Assembly (NCBI GenBank): GCA_008828725.1
Contig: MEHQ01001370.1
Coordinates: 1 to 64,000 of the forward strand
Length of the DNA: 64,000 nucleotides
From: Saccharina japonica
Taxonomy: Eukaryota; Sar; Phaeophyceae; Laminariales; Laminariaceae
Reading direction: 5' to 3'
Positions within the stretch are counted from its first letter, which is position 1, and every line of letters begins with the position of its first letter. Positions 12,901-22,411 of the stretch are shown here, piece by piece. Position numbers and translations under genes: made by a program. The notes beneath the pieces are model-generated. The model saw only the letters and a program-made list of their open reading frames with translations, was not told the origin of the DNA and did not search any database.

Positions 12901-15900
12901 CCCGATTCACAAACCTGAAAGTATAGAGGTGGTCCCACCGACCTATATACGTATTTTCTTTTTGGTTATTTCGTCGTTGGTCCAGCCGGCTTCGACGGCG
13001 ACTAACTCGAGTGCCCCCTTCCCTCCCCCCCGGCCCCCTGCCCACCGTGTCGCGAGAGCTTGTTTGTGCGTGTGCCGGTGGGCTATAAGAAGGCGAACGG
13101 AAAAGGTACCGAGTCTTGTCAAAATGAATGACACATCACGTGTCCACAATACATTTATTTCGTTCAAGGATTTTTTGCCGCATATCGAAAGGGTGATAGC
13201 AAGTAATAAGAGTAGAAATGATACCAGCAGTGTTTACACAATCACACAACAGTAAATACGTGTTACCAACGGTTTTCATAATATCACGGGAAGCCACATA
13301 CAGTAGTGGGGGGCCGCTGTTAAGAAACGTCAATTTCGCTTCCAGGCTCAAAAGTCTTATTTCCTGTGCCCTCACCAGCAACATTTACGGTATTTCTTAT
13401 ATGATGATTCTTATTTTTCTCGACTTAAATTGTAGTGTTTCCAGTGTTTCCTATTTCTTATTTGTATATGCCTTGAGAACCACATATTATGACGTTGACA
13501 TTGTAGAGGTCAGCCGCAACCCACGAGTGCGGTACTATTATACCACACTGTAATACCTTGGATATGAGGGTACTCTCTTGACCTCCCCAATCAACAAACC
13601 TGTACTGCTGTAACTCAATCAAGCCTGCCTTACACTCTACGTATACCAAGTATAGACTAACACTACGCGGATCAACTCGCCCCCAACTAAGCTGCAAGCT
13701 CCGCGTTGCGGACATTCGGAGTCAGCGCCCGTCCCGACCTCCTCACCCCCTCCTATTGCCCAATCTGTAGCAGCACCCACTCCCCAAAAGCGGCGCCCTC
13801 ATCCGTGCTGTACGACTCCAACGTAAAACTTGAAATTGTTCGTGATTCTATCAGCATGGAGCATGACGCGGTAGTCATACCCACACCTAGCCCTCTGGTG
13901 TGCTCGACGTAAGTCTTTTCTCTTTTCCGACCAGGGGGCATTTCACTTGTGATGACACTGTAAAGACCAAAACTGTCGGCGAGTTTGCGAGTTTTGTCTT
14001 GTGGTGTTGAAGAGCCGTAAGGTAATTTTACCGAACGAACACCCCCGTCAACTTTCGACGAAACGCCCCTTCCCAACTGCTGTCAAATGTCCCCTCTTTT
14101 TCGAAAGGTCCCGACATGTTGTACGACTGTTGCTACTTTGTTACCGTTACTATTACCGTTACCGTTGTTGCTGTTGCATACCCTCTCTGCTCTTGGCTGA
14201 TCATCATGATGATGCTGTCAGTCGGGTGTGTATGCCCCTGTGTAACGTGGTCGCCAGGATGTCTTTATTTTGTTTCGTTTCACTTTTTGTATTTCTCAAG
14301 TATGGGAAAAGTCTTCTATCTAATCGGCCGTCAGTGTCTGTGTCAAGTGCGAGGAGGGCAGAAAGTCCCGATTGTATCCATAATAAGAGTTGAAAAAAGA
14401 CAACAGTTCAGAAGAAACCTCAAGCATTCAACTATTAATACTGCTGTCAGATCGAAATCTGCTCGAAACTCATCTCTCATTCGCAAGCTGTGTGGCACTT
14501 TGATCGCAAGGGCTTACAACGTCCGGGGCATGTACAAACAGCAGTAGCAGGTTTAAGTAGTTCAGGGAGAGTCCCCAGTCGTAATTACATACCAGGGTAT
14601 GTCTTAATTATACGATGATCTCGTAAATTTGAGAAATAATATGATGTGATCTCGTATATTCGAAGAATGGTAACATCATCAGCCGAGACATGTATTGCTT
14701 TTCCTCGGAACTCATGCTTGCAAGCTGTGTGTCATAAGTGTCATATTATGATGCCTGGTAACAGGGTAAAGGGGCTGGTCTGGACGGAGCAACGCCGACC
14801 GGTAACTGGCGACTGGCTGGGCACTGACTTTTTCCTTCGTTGGCGCTTTAAAGAGTGGAGGTGCCGCAGAGGTTCTTCCAAGGAAGGGAAAATTGCGCCG
14901 GGGGCGGGGATGGAGGCATTCGTCGGGGGGACCCCCCACAGCAGACGGGAGGCGGAGTTGTTACATTTGTAACCTCTCCGTGGAAATATCTATTATAATA
15001 TCTCACGGGATCAGTCTCTATCTGGCGGGTGACAAGCAAAAGTGTCAACAGGTGTTAGCCAACGGCCATCCAGTGATGGCAGATCGCCATGCCTCACGTT
15101 AACATTTTCTCTGTGCGTTTATATATATAGCATGTAGCACTACCCAGCCGGTTTCCCCTGGTGATGTTTCCGGGTCTATTTCGCGAGTTTGAGCCACCTC
15201 CCCCTCCGAGGGACTTTTCCCTCTGCTAAATTTGACGCACAAAGGGCCTACGTAGCTTTTGCAGGCAGCATGCACAATTCGACGCGAATCGGCAAGGGAA
15301 GGACATGGCAAACGTTTCTCGCGATCAAGACGGAGTGATGCACCATACCAGGTAGGGGAGAGGAATGCCTTCGGCACGGGCGGCCCATCACCAGAGTCTG
15401 TCTGTGGCTCCGGCACCGCGTGCTGACCCGGAACCACCTGCGCGCCTTAAGCCCCACCGAGCGGGGACACGATCGCGCGTTTTTCGACCGTCCTCAAACC
15501 CATTTGCCCCGCCTCAAGCTCGGAACGCCGCGCGTGATGCGTCAACCACAGCGGTAGTATACTTGCCCTGCCTGGCTCTTTCCGATCAAGTGATGTATAC
15601 CCAGACAACACTACAGGTGTTTCATTAAGTTGCCATCCCCCTTGGTGTATTCATACCGGTGCATGCCTGGAAGTTTAAACTGCTGTGCACACCTCAGACG
15701 GACATATCATACAAATCATACAAATCATACAGATCATATAGATCATACAGATCATTCCCACTGCATGATCTAGACCTTTCAGGATATATAGACTCCTGAT
15801 ATGTATATGATCTAGCTTGTATTGCCGGGTAGGAGCCATAAAGGTTTCCTTGGTTTCCGTGGTTTTCTGGTTTCGGGCATGTTATGAGCGATCAATGTTG

Positions 15901-18900
15901 AAGTTTATGCTGCACATTGTCGGATGGCAAAGATAATAATAGTACTCGTAGCTGAATGATCTAGGACATGTTGCCTGGATTGGATCTGTGCCACCGAATC
16001 CTTTCTCTTTCACGCAGCTGGATTGCTAACGGGGTAGGACGTGCCTGTCGTGTATGGTATTGCATTGTCTGCTCTGGTTTACTGCATTGCACAGCGTAGC
16101 ATCCCTGTGTCGTAGTTTTGTGCCCACATCATAACTGGTATCTCTCTAGGATGAAGAATCGGCGCGGACACTGGGTGGGCTGGTGTGCTGGATGTCGACG
16201 GGTAGAAAGGAAGGTTTAATGTGAAAAACACACACACACGTCCCACGCATCACCTCAAAACGGTAGATTAAGATCAAGACGATCTACGTAGATGCTTTGA
16301 TCGTGAACTGCCCAACATGTGAACTGCCTGTGTCAATAATTGTCCCAGCTTGGCTGTGCCATCGCCCTTATTATACAAGGGGAAATGTCGTATCACGTAG
16401 TGTGTATATGGTAAGGCACCCACGGGCAGTTGCATACAGCCAGTACAGGACACTTAATGAGAAACATGCTAATAAAAGCTAATAAAAGCCAGGCCGAGGT
16501 TCAGAGGAAAGAAAGAAATTCGGGAGTCGTTATCTTGAAATTAGTGTAGAAAGCACCCTCTCTCAAATAATAAATCCAGCCTGGACCATGTAAGAGGAAA
16601 TTATCGTATCACGCAGTGTGTACCAGGGTATATGGTAAGGCACCCACGGGCGGTTGCATACAGAGTACAGGACACTTAATAAGAAACAGGCCAATAAGAA
16701 ATCCAGGCCGAGATTCAGGGGAAATCAAGAAATTCGGGAGTCGTCATCTTGAAATTAGTGTAGAAAGCACTCTCTCTCAAATAAGAAATCCAGCCTGGAC
16801 CATATTTCCAGTTTCTTATTAGGTGTCCTGTACTGTAGTATACCCATTATTACTCAATTTGCCACCTGACAATGCGCAGCGCTTATTCCACTCGTATACT
16901 CGTATACCATCCACGTATACACTGAAAAAGTAACTACACTGTATATAGAATCCGACGACTGAAAAACACGGAAGGTGCTATCAATCATATCTGAATACTT
17001 GACAAAATTGTACCAGTAATGCAGCCCCCATTTGCTGTCTCTGGGAGGTGGCCACACCAGAAAATATAGAGGTTCATTCGACGATATCACCCGTATGCAA
17101 GAAAATCCGCCTCACAAGCAGGTCTTAGTAGAGGACGCAGCTCACCCTTCCTGCGACTGGGCGAAGACCTCACGTTTAGCTTCGCGCTTCGTGCAAGTAA
17201 TGCTGCCTGGTCGGAGAAAACCCGACGTGTTCCTCCCCGGCATTGTAAGGATGCGAGGGTCTATGGCCATGCGACTAGGTAGGGTCCTGCAGGGCATGCG
17301 GCTAACGAGTACACCGCCCCTGCCGTGGGTGTGCCTTACTTCTGATCACATTATACTACTGCTATTATTCCGGGTGGGCTAGTGTAGTGACATTAGTAAT
17401 CAGAACCCACGATGGACCCAAAAAAGCAGGTGTCTCCCTATGTTTAGACACAACTTTTGAGAAGTATAACGTTCCCCCGTACTATTGTATCATATCATGT
17501 CACCCTCCATCCACACAGAGGTGGGTCGGGACCCCCTTGCCCTGCACAATGTCGGCGTAAAACAACCCTTGATGTGGAGACATCGAACAACGCATATGTC
17601 TCTAGCAAACCCCACAAGGTGTCCACAACTTCTCAATTCGGTACGCCTACGTATACCCAAAGGTGTGCTGCATTGTTGAATGTCCCCCACAAGGGCTATT
17701 GCTTATTTGCGCCCATATTATGCAGGGGGGGGGTCCCGGCCACGCGTGTGTCGGTATCACCCCCCCCCCCCCACGATAAACCATCCTCACGCGGGGACAA
17801 ATAAAACAAATCAAACACAACTCGAATAAGGCGTGCCCCTTATCGCCGTGATTCGCTACTACTACAGTAGATACCACCCCACCGGCGATGAGGCGAGCTA
17901 CGACAGAGGTCGCGATTTTATTTAGCCTGACATGTTTTCCGAATGACCGGGGGCTTATTATAGCCCAAAATCGTGTCGGGCATTGCATTCCTGTGCTTAA
18001 TTAGCTTAATTAGCTTAATTAGCTTAATTAGCTTAATTAGCTTAATTAGCTTAATTAGCTTAATTAGCTTAATTAGCTTAATTAGCTTAATTAAACTTAG
18101 AGTAGGCCATGGCATTGTTGGACGGTTGCGAGCACGTAGCACTCTTATTCTCCCCCAAAAACAGTTTATGGGTGAGGTATATAGAGCTCCTCAAGTGATA
18201 AGTAACCACCCTCCGAAGGCAAAAACATGATCGCACCTTTACGGTAGCATGCGCCCGGCGACGAAAGAAACCATCCCGTGTCGTAAAAAAGTACAATACG
18301 TACGAGTATATTATAGCAAAACCGAAAATATGAACCACCCGGAGAGTGATTGGTGGTTGGTTATAAAACATCAATATTGCGACGGCCGTAAAAACTACAG
18401 GTATACCACACCATCGTGCATCGTATATAGCACAGGTAGAATGTAGAATTGCTTTATAATCTATTTTTACTGGAAGAACAGCAGTAAGAATATAATGTTT
18501 CTTTGTTCACTGGGGGGGGGGGGGGGGGGGGGGGCAGCGGTAGTACCGACGTAGCGACACTTGACACCGCTGTTGAGAGTAGGAAGGAGATGGCAGAATG
18601 TGTTGTGGGGACCACAGGGTGGCGATACGCTCCAGTACATTCATATGAATATTAATAGTATCCTACGGTACTCGCATACGAAGCAGGTAGCAGCCACGAT
18701 CCCGATATCGGGACGGTAGCCGTATTGTAGACAGACATGTCGTTTACGCATTCGCATTCCGCGTATTGCTACATATATACTACCGATACTATAGAATCCG
18801 CAACAAGTTACGTCCATATCTATACCGGTATACCGGTAACATCGTCAGTCGTCAGTGCTCAGTGGTATATTACGCGTAATTACTTTACTTTATAAACAAA

Positions 18901-20762
18901 ACAAAAAAAAAGAGACGGCGCGCAGCTCTTCTTGTTGGAATTTCTGTGATACGTGATACAGTATACGACAGCAGTTAATAATCTCTTATTTCTAGCCAGG
19001 CTGGATTCTTATGCAAGGCAGGTTGTTTCCTACACTATTTTTTAGTACAAAATGGCGCATGTTCTTATTTTCGCCCGAAAGTCGAGCCTGAAATTCTTGA
19101 CCGCCAAGTTCTGAAGTGCTGTCGCGTACTCGTATGGTCCATCCGGGACACTATTTCCATTCACGTTTTATACTATACCGAGTTCAAAAAATAAAGTTGA
19201 ACATTGAAAATTGTATATTCGTGATCGCAAAGACAAGACGAATCGATGCTGAGATTTTGAACGGAAACAAATTTTCACACTAATAACAAGTAATTATGCA
19301 ACACAGCATCAAGAAAAAAAACACCAAGACCGGCCAAAATTGGCCAACATCAGTCGTTTTGGGATAAATCCTCAATATCCAACGAACTTTTGCTTTCCAG
19401 GAAAACCGAAAAAAAAGCCCTGCGCGTTTGACTTTAATTAATCGTTTGCCGCCCTCTAAAATTAATGTCCACACAAAATTATTTAGTGTAAACTTGAACA
19501 AAACGACTTCCAAAATCTGCATTTTTGCCGATATCTCCGTCAGTTTATCGATTTTCTTCAAACAGAAAAAAAGCCCAGGCGCAAATGTGACGAGCTAGCT
19601 AACTACGCAGTCTAAATATTGTGTGGCAACATTACAATCCACCTAAGCTTGGACCCGAAATTCACGTTTTTTGCAAACATCAGGCTAAATAATAGTAATT
19701 AAAAAAAAATCGACGTGTTATTATCTCCGTCTCGAGAGGGCCGTTTTAAGGGTATCTCGGTTTTCTTCAACAACCTACCCATACCCGAGATAAGTGTTCC
19801 TTGGTGATGGGGGAATTTCGGATATTTGGAGCCGGACGGACTATACTGCTGTAGTACACCTGGCGCGTAAATTTGCCGACGCGTACGTATTATACGAAGC
19901 CGTGAAAAAACAAAATATACCACACTCAGCTCCTATCGTAAAATGTGAATACGTACGTATTTGTGTATGATAAGTACAAATAGAATGACACGTATGGAAC
20001 TTTGATTTGTGTACGAGCACGAACAACCCACTCACTGAAGAGAGCTCTGGGTACCCCTGATCGTGAGGGTCCCGCCTTGAACTATCACCTCGTCCAGCTC
20101 GTCAGGGAGTTCTCCGTTCGGTGGGCATTCGAGGCTCGTCACGTCGAGCTCGACCTCCATGTCACCACCGAGCGGTACTGGTATGTCTAAGTACGTTTGC
20201 ACGTCATCGCAGAGGGACCTGGGTGGCGGATTCGGACGGAAAAGTAGAGGGTTAACGGTAGTTATGATACTCATATCATAGGTGCACGATTTTTTTTTTT
20301 TTTTTGGAAGAAAAAAAAAAAAAAGCGAAGAAGTGTGCACGAAGTGTGTTATTTATATGGAAAACAAGGCAAAGGGTGTGGGAAATGGGAAACAAGCCAG
20401 CAAAAGCCGGGGTTGCAGCCGAGCTCAACTTTTTCTCTTGGCCGAAGAACGATGATGATTTCCAAGCATGTACATCAGAGTACTACAGCAGTCGTAGTCT
20501 ACGAGTAGCTACATACAGCCCCTGTGGACAAAATAGACAAAATAAATGCACACTGATCAGCACTCTGCTGACTGTTGTCTATTTATTGCCGAGGTTGTTG
20601 TGCTGATACTGCTGTATACACGCCAGCAACTTGCACCGCGGTGCAGCACTGCACAGGCTGTGTACTCGATCTTAGGGGCGCGTGTGCGTTTGTTTGGTCT
20701 GACCTGGCCGAAGACAGCGAGCCCAGCGCCATCAAAGCGCAGAGCGCCCAAGACTTTCCCAT
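864..20762 (-). CDS. Gene C: secreted beta-helix (Pmp-repeat-like) protein, complete, 13 exons, 400 aa
   Basis: Exons in transcription order: 20704-20762, 20036-20218, 12508-12592, 11529-11656, 10345-10410, 9413-9484, 8110-8205, 6746-6820, 5258-5338, 4310-4387, 3678-3764, 2636-2738, 864-953. They sum to 1203 nt and join in one frame. Every intron begins GT and ends AG. Exon 1 is a signal peptide (MGKSWALCALMALGSLSSA), so the product should enter the secretory pathway. The body is a series of F-x-x-N...G-G-A-[ILV] units of 21-31 residues, as in right-handed beta-helices and chlamydial polymorphic membrane proteins (family knowledge). No transmembrane segment or GPI signal is visible after the signal peptide. 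It is paralogous to genes A and B exon by exon. It lacks the intron separating modules 7 and 8 in A and B, and its second intron is 7.4 kb against 0.8 kb in B. Exact function is unknown. UTRs and promoter were not located. Confidence 0.85.
1249..1345. mobile_element. M2-related palindromic element
   Basis: AATCAGAACCAAATATGGTG ... CCATCGTGGGTTCTGATTAC: an inverted repeat with a GGGAAACACTTGGGTTT centre, related to M2. A near match lies at 17398-17482 in opposite orientation. Confidence 0.6.
2403..2635. repeat. Degenerate TATTGG array next to exon 12 donor of gene C
   Basis: Repeated ATTGGT/TATTGG words (for example GTTGGTATTGGTAGTAGTATT) run up to the GTAAGC donor at 2635. No protein is supported. 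Confidence 0.75.
2636..2738 (-). CDS. Gene C exon 12: G...LLTF module
   Basis: A 103-nt exon that enters in phase 2 and leaves in phase 0 at GTAAGC. It reads GEAIASGDALLTFRKSSVV then RVRNNSIAPEEFGDE. This clear phase-0 donor guided the choice of GTGCGG as donor in the A and B counterparts. Confidence 0.85.
3078..3609 (-). mobile_element. MITE family M1, copy interrupted by a nested copy
   Basis: The ends CATGCTACGATGATAGAGGTG and CCTCTATCGTAGCGCGCGTC are terminal inverted repeats. Internal blocks match other M1 copies in reverse (TTCTGAGGGTGGTGG, GACGATTTTGAGCCAAG, CATTCAGAAAC). A second, forward copy lies at 3201-3447. Confidence 0.8.
3201..3447 (+). mobile_element. MITE family M1, nested 247-bp full copy with target duplication
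   Basis: It starts GACGCGTGCTACGGTAGAGGT and ends ACCTCTATCGTAGCATGCGTC. It is flanked by ATTA on both sides (3197-3200 and 3448-3451), where other copies have CCCGATGAGC-like sequence. Inside are the family blocks GGCTCCTTAACCC, CGTCGGACTTTCATT and GCTCCTTAAGTGAGGAGCTC. No transposase is encoded. Confidence 0.82.
3678..3764 (-). CDS. Gene C exon 11: helix module FDRAVLFDGN...GGAF
   Basis: An 87-nt symmetric phase 2-2 exon. It reads FDRAVLFDGNVAKETGGAF then IATSGSVFD, donor GG|GTGAGA. It is the counterpart of 35574-35660 (B, same length) and 56629-56700 (A, 15 nt shorter). Confidence 0.9.
3949..4049. mobile_element. Short palindromic MITE family M2
   Basis: ACGGGGGAGCATGGTAAATAGG ... GTCCTATTTACTATGGTCCTCCG: inverted ends around ~55 AT-rich bases. 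The related copy at 43532-43636 matches almost end to end. Confidence 0.75.
4310..4387 (-). CDS. Gene C exon 10: helix module FKAAVQF...GGAL
   Basis: A 78-nt symmetric phase 2-2 exon. It reads FKAAVQFVGNTGNSGGALAV then EGGDV and ends AC|GTGAGA. It matches module 11 of B (36663-36743) and both copies in A, all ending in GGDV. Confidence 0.92.
4715..4850. repeat. Small inverted repeat
   Basis: TTTTTTCCAAGTTTCCAAA at the left and GTTTGTTGAAACTTGGAAAAAA at the right; a ~90-bp loop lies in intron 9 of gene C. Confidence 0.55.
5258..5338 (-). CDS. Gene C exon 9: helix module FYGKASF...GGAV
   Basis: An 81-nt symmetric phase 2-2 exon. It reads FYGKASFIDNQSDSNGGAV then RNRVGSM. It is a textbook F-x-x-N...GGAV unit. 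The acceptor AATAG is the first of several AATAG-containing ~66-bp repeats that stretch to 5610 in the intron. Confidence 0.92.
5341..5610. repeat. ~66-bp minisatellite abutting the acceptor of gene C exon 9
   Basis: About four units of ACCTATTAATAGGC...GCAAGAGTGAATCGATA...GACAATATGT. The first unit starts directly at the AATAG acceptor. Confidence 0.78.
6172..6269. mobile_element. M2 copy, diverged
   Basis: TGCGGGGGGACCATAGTGAAT at the left and TTAGTCTAGGCCCCTCG at the right. TACCAGGTA is inserted at 6192-6200 where the other copies have none. Confidence 0.6.
6746..6820 (-). CDS. Gene C exon 8: helix module FRGDATF
   Basis: A 75-nt symmetric phase 2-2 exon, acceptor AAG, donor GTGAGC. It reads FRGDATFAEHSCDGPGAISS then SGTV. 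It is the same length as 38993-39067 (B) and 60364-60438 (A), with FRGDATF, His and Cys invariant. Confidence 0.92.
8110..8205 (-). CDS. Gene C exon 7: fused modules 7+8 (FSKKALF...CAIHN)
   Basis: A 96-nt phase 2-2 exon (acceptor TAG, donor GTACGT) that reads FSKKALFTNNNRFFVGSSAC then AIHNPTLDGRI. It corresponds to two exons in B (40591-40627 plus 39435-39493) and A (62965-63001 plus 61675-61733), whose summed length is also 96 nt. It is therefore an intron presence/absence polymorphism between paralogs. Confidence 0.9.
8901..9007. mobile_element. M2 copy
   Basis: ACGGGGAACCATAGTAGTAA ... CTTATTTACTATGGTCCCCC. The inner part reads as the reverse of the other copies. It lies in intron 6 of gene C. 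Confidence 0.72.
9413..9484 (-). CDS. Gene C exon 6: helix module FREVTTFTGTWYN
   Basis: A 72-nt symmetric phase 2-2 exon, donor AG|GTGGGG. It reads FREVTTFTGTWYNAIYNLD then AGYV. It is the same length as the modules at 41341-41412 (B) and 63779-63850 (A), which share FRGDT and IDNID; this copy has diverged most. Confidence 0.85.
9990..10170 (-). repeat. GATCTGTAT-containing dispersed repeat
   Basis: GCAGTAGACCTTTCAGG, CCTGATCTGTATGATC (x3), GATCTAGCTCATG and TGTTCCCTGGGTTGGATCTGT. It has a related copy at 15700-15990 and lies in intron 5 of gene C. Confidence 0.6.
10345..10410 (-). CDS. Gene C exon 5: helix module FKGTALFDGN
   Basis: A 66-nt symmetric phase 2-2 exon with acceptor CAG and donor GTGAGT. 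It reads FKGTALFDGNANVF then QFNRGVVK. The F-x-G-N pattern is that of a single beta-helix coil. It is the counterpart of 42005-42070 in gene B. Confidence 0.9.
11085..11528. repeat. Minisatellite made of the exon 4 donor junction of gene C
   Basis: Units of ~39 bp built from ACTCACTCCATGGTATATACC and ACTCCATGTTCG. On the minus strand each reads CATGGAGTGAGTATGG, nearly the same as the true junction ATGGA|GTGAGTATTG at 11523-11532. At least seven exact ATGGAGTGAGT copies precede (downstream of) the real donor. Confidence 0.85.
11529..11656 (-). CDS. Gene C exon 4: MIDVKEGGSVTF module
   Basis: Phase 0 to phase 2, 128 nt, the same length as in B. It contains GYMIDVKEGGSVTFLGAFEA and ends NNAGNM-E at a GTGAGT donor. 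The donor lies at the edge of a ~450-bp minisatellite whose units repeat this same exon-intron junction. Confidence 0.92.
12180..12507 (+). repeat. R1-derived fragment
   Basis: It shares GACTGG/GTCGGCTGATCACCCGACGTG-like blocks, GGATGCGAGGGTC-ATGGCCATA and GCCATGCACGACA with R1. It abuts the donor of gene C exon 3. Confidence 0.55.
12508..12592 (-). CDS. Gene C exon 3: FVN-RFTVEDGASLVFD module
   Basis: Acceptor is TTCAG, donor GTGAGC; it enters in phase 2 and exits in phase 0. It reads FVNFRFTVEDGASLVFDLDT then VLFGPNSG, 28 codons, exactly as long as its gene B counterpart (43676-43760). The exon start and the preceding intron sequence are duplicated about 320 bp upstream in the intron (12896-12942). 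Confidence 0.92.
12600..15695. other. Left part of gene C intron 2, no gene seen
   Basis: Apart from the decoy acceptor (12896-12942) and a 22-nt poly-G (12723-12744), I see no conserved module, TIR or tandem array. ORFs such as the 143-codon one at 14116 are low-complexity and unlike any exon here. Confidence 0.5.
12896..12942 (-). repeat. Duplicate of gene C exon 3 acceptor region
   Basis: On the minus strand, GTGGGACCACCTCTATACTT then TCAG|GTTTGTGAAT copies the real acceptor and the first 10 nt of exon 3 (12583-12620) at about 35 of 38 positions, then diverges. It is a decoy 3' splice site ~320 bp upstream of the real one. Confidence 0.75.
15700..15990 (+). repeat. GATCATACA-containing dispersed repeat
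   Basis: It shares TAGACCTTTCAGG, TGATCTAGCTTGT and GTTGCCTGGATTGGATCTGT with 9990-10170. The element at 15838-15950 appears to be inserted inside it. Confidence 0.6.
15838..15950 (+). repeat. AGGTTTCCTTGG...GCTGCACATTGTCGGATGGC repeat
   Basis: GGTTTCCTTGGTTTCC, GCGATCAATGTTGAAG and ATGCTGCACATTGTCGGATG. Related copies: 49832-49995 (inverted), 59845-59965, 60010-60140. Confidence 0.65.
16383..16835. mobile_element. M4 element, tandemly duplicated with its flank
   Basis: The full copy 16663-16835 starts AGTACAGGACACTTAATAAG and ends CTTATTAGGTGTCCTGTACT. A preceding copy at 16441-16600 lacks the right end. The flank GGTAAGGCACCCACGGGC-GTTG precedes both, so a ~220-bp unit has been duplicated. 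Confidence 0.72.
17035..17755 (+). repeat. Dispersed repeat R1, copy 2, split by a short insert
   Basis: Same family as 99-720. Between about 17337 and 17500 it carries extra sequence that includes a ~100-bp element resembling 1249-1345 (GAACCCACGATGGACCC and CCCTATGTTTAGACAC). It lies in the 7.4-kb second intron of gene C. Confidence 0.68.
17889..18254 (+). mobile_element. MITE family M1 copy with internal 9-bp microsatellite
   Basis: TIRs GAGCTACGACAGAGGTCGC and CACCTTTACGGTAGCATGCGC. Family blocks GCCATGGCATTGTT and GAGCTCCTCAAGTGA are present. The centre is occupied by about ten CTTAATTAG units (17996-18093), which appear to have expanded inside the element. Confidence 0.8.
18440..20035. 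other. Rest of gene C intron 2, no gene seen
   Basis: Contains a 23-nt poly-G tract (18512-18534) and AT-rich sequence with related sub-blocks GATATCTCCGTCAGTTTATC (19531) and TTATCTCCGTCTCGAGAGG (19719). No exon-like module was found on either strand. Confidence 0.6.
20036..20218 (-). CDS. Gene C exon 2: SLCDDV N-cap module
   Basis: This 183-nt exon has acceptor CCCAG and donor GTGAGTG and is phase 2 at both ends. It begins SLCDDVQTYLDIPVPL and contains LECPP and EVIVQGGTLTIRG. It aligns along its whole length with 44548-44727 of gene B, with Cys at the same two places, and is three residues apart from it in overall length. It probably caps the helix N-terminus. Confidence 0.9.
20704..20762 (-). 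CDS. Gene C exon 1: signal peptide
   Basis: ATG at 20762-20760 opens MGKSWALCALMALGSLSSA, a classic short basic n-region plus hydrophobic core and small residues at the end. The donor GTCAGA follows AG in phase 2. The next exon supplies G to make Arg. An open frame extends upstream to another Met at 20984, but this ATG gives a canonical signal peptide and matches exon 1 of gene B in length and phase. Confidence 0.85.
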
Positions 20763-22200
20763 GATGAAGATCGTCGGTTGTATTTGCCGGGTGTTCCTTT
20801 CCGTGCCTGCTTGCTCAACTTCGTCCGCGGGTCTTGATGTCTTTTTGATAAACCAGCGGGCTACTTCTTCTTGCTGCTGTTTGCTGTGTCGATGTGGGTT
20901 GGTGAGCTGTGTGGCACACAGCAGTCGGGCAGTAGTTCGAGTGAGACAGCGCGACAGCAACAGCAGCAATGTGTGAGCCAGCACAGCAGTCTTCTCGTGC
21001 TTCTTCTGATTTATTTAAAAAAAAACACGGGGCGACAAGGGGCGACAATAATTTGAGACGAAGCCGCCGCCCTCTGTCCGCAAGAAGAGGATTGCCATTT
21101 TATTGCAGAATTATTAGTGTTACAAAATGTTCAACATATATGTCGTATACGAAGTATAACCATAAGGAGCCATTAATACGTATCGGAGTAACTACGTACG
21201 CGTACAAGAATTTCGCCCCCTCTTCCGTTCTCATCCGTTCATATGCTCACATGCTCAATAATACCTGGTATCATACGCACCTACCTGGTATCCATAATAC
21301 GTACGTGCTCATACGTAATGCTACGTTCGCTTCGTAGAGTCAATCTGGCCGAACCTGACTGACCTTCCGACACATAGTATACGTATATATTCCACCGGCT
21401 GCATCCCATTTACAGATTTACAGCGGCGGGGTATCCCATATCCCATAGTATCCCATATCCCATAGTATTCCGTCTCTTCTTATTTATTGGTGTTATGAAA
21501 TCGCCAAAAAGTAGCCAGTCCGAGTATGCGAATTACAGCAGTAGCATGTATATATATTAAATAGTACAGCAAGCAGTAGTTTGTGACCACATAATGTGGA
21601 TTTATTAGGGCGAAGAACCGGCACGGTCACTGGATGGGTGTGCTGTGGATGCTGGATGTCGACGGGTACAAACATGTGGAAAGTGTGTCGATTATACCAA
21701 ACAGAGTGGCCGAACGTTACTACTTCGTATGGAAAATCGGAACTTAAGTATTTTGCTCTACTATATATAGTTTTGGTTTTATTAATTAAATACAAAACGA
21801 GATCTTCCCTCCTCTACGAACCTATCTTCGTATCTATTTATTATATAAGACACCTGGTGTATATCTAGATCGCTGCCCCAACTATAAACTGCTCATATTA
21901 ATGGCCATTTTACTCGCGGAGAGCTCAGTCAACCCCTGAAGTTCTCTCGAAAGGAACTAACTGTCCACTGTCCACTCTGTGGTCTGTCCGACGAGCTCTC
22001 TTCTGTGAGTTTTCAGCGCACCTGCCCATATATATATAGGAGTCGGTGTTCACTTCGTTTTTTTTCGAAATAAATGACGCGCGCTATACGTTCGGCCAGG
22101 TTTATATATGGTTTTGATCACGAAACAGGTATATCATACATGTTTAAGTTCGTCTCAGTTTTTCAGACTTTACAGGGATTGTATAGGGATGCACCAGAAA
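20763..22200. other. 5' flank of gene C
   Basis: Expected to hold the promoter and 5' UTR of gene C. No TATA-type element at a convincing distance can be named. CAGCAACAGCAGCAATGTG (20959-20977) is a simple repeat. Confidence 0.4.
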
Positions 22201-22210
22201 CATGTGGACA

Positions 22211-22411
22211 TGCCGCTACGGGCGGTATACGGCAATAATAGAGGTAGCATTTATTTATAGCACTCACTTTTTGGCTGAAACGTTTTCTGAACGATCGACC
22301 TCTTTAACCCCCCACCCCAAAAAATCGTCGAACTTTTTTTAGTTTTTTTTTTTGTGTTGCTATATTATGGTCATACAGTATATATACTACGGTTAAGGTT
22401 GTTCGTCGGGT
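22211..22411 (+). mobile_element. MITE family M1, 5' half only
   Basis: CTACGGGCGGTATACGGCAA then AGAGGTAGCA, TTTTTGGCTGAAACG and ATCGTCGAAC match the left part of M1. The right end is not found. Confidence 0.6.

Noticed and set aside
17918..18230. ORFs with LIKLIKLIK / SLISLI repeats
   Set aside because: Translation of the CTTAATTAG microsatellite inside a MITE.
20704..20762. Plastid bipartite targeting peptide on gene C
   Set aside because: No Phe after the predicted cleavage (Ala then Arg-Ser-Leu), unlike the ASAF-type motif of stramenopile plastid proteins; simple secretion is more likely.
20760..20984. Upstream Met at 20984 as start of gene C
   Set aside because: It would place the hydrophobic signal core about 75 residues inside the protein and breaks the match with gene B exon 1.
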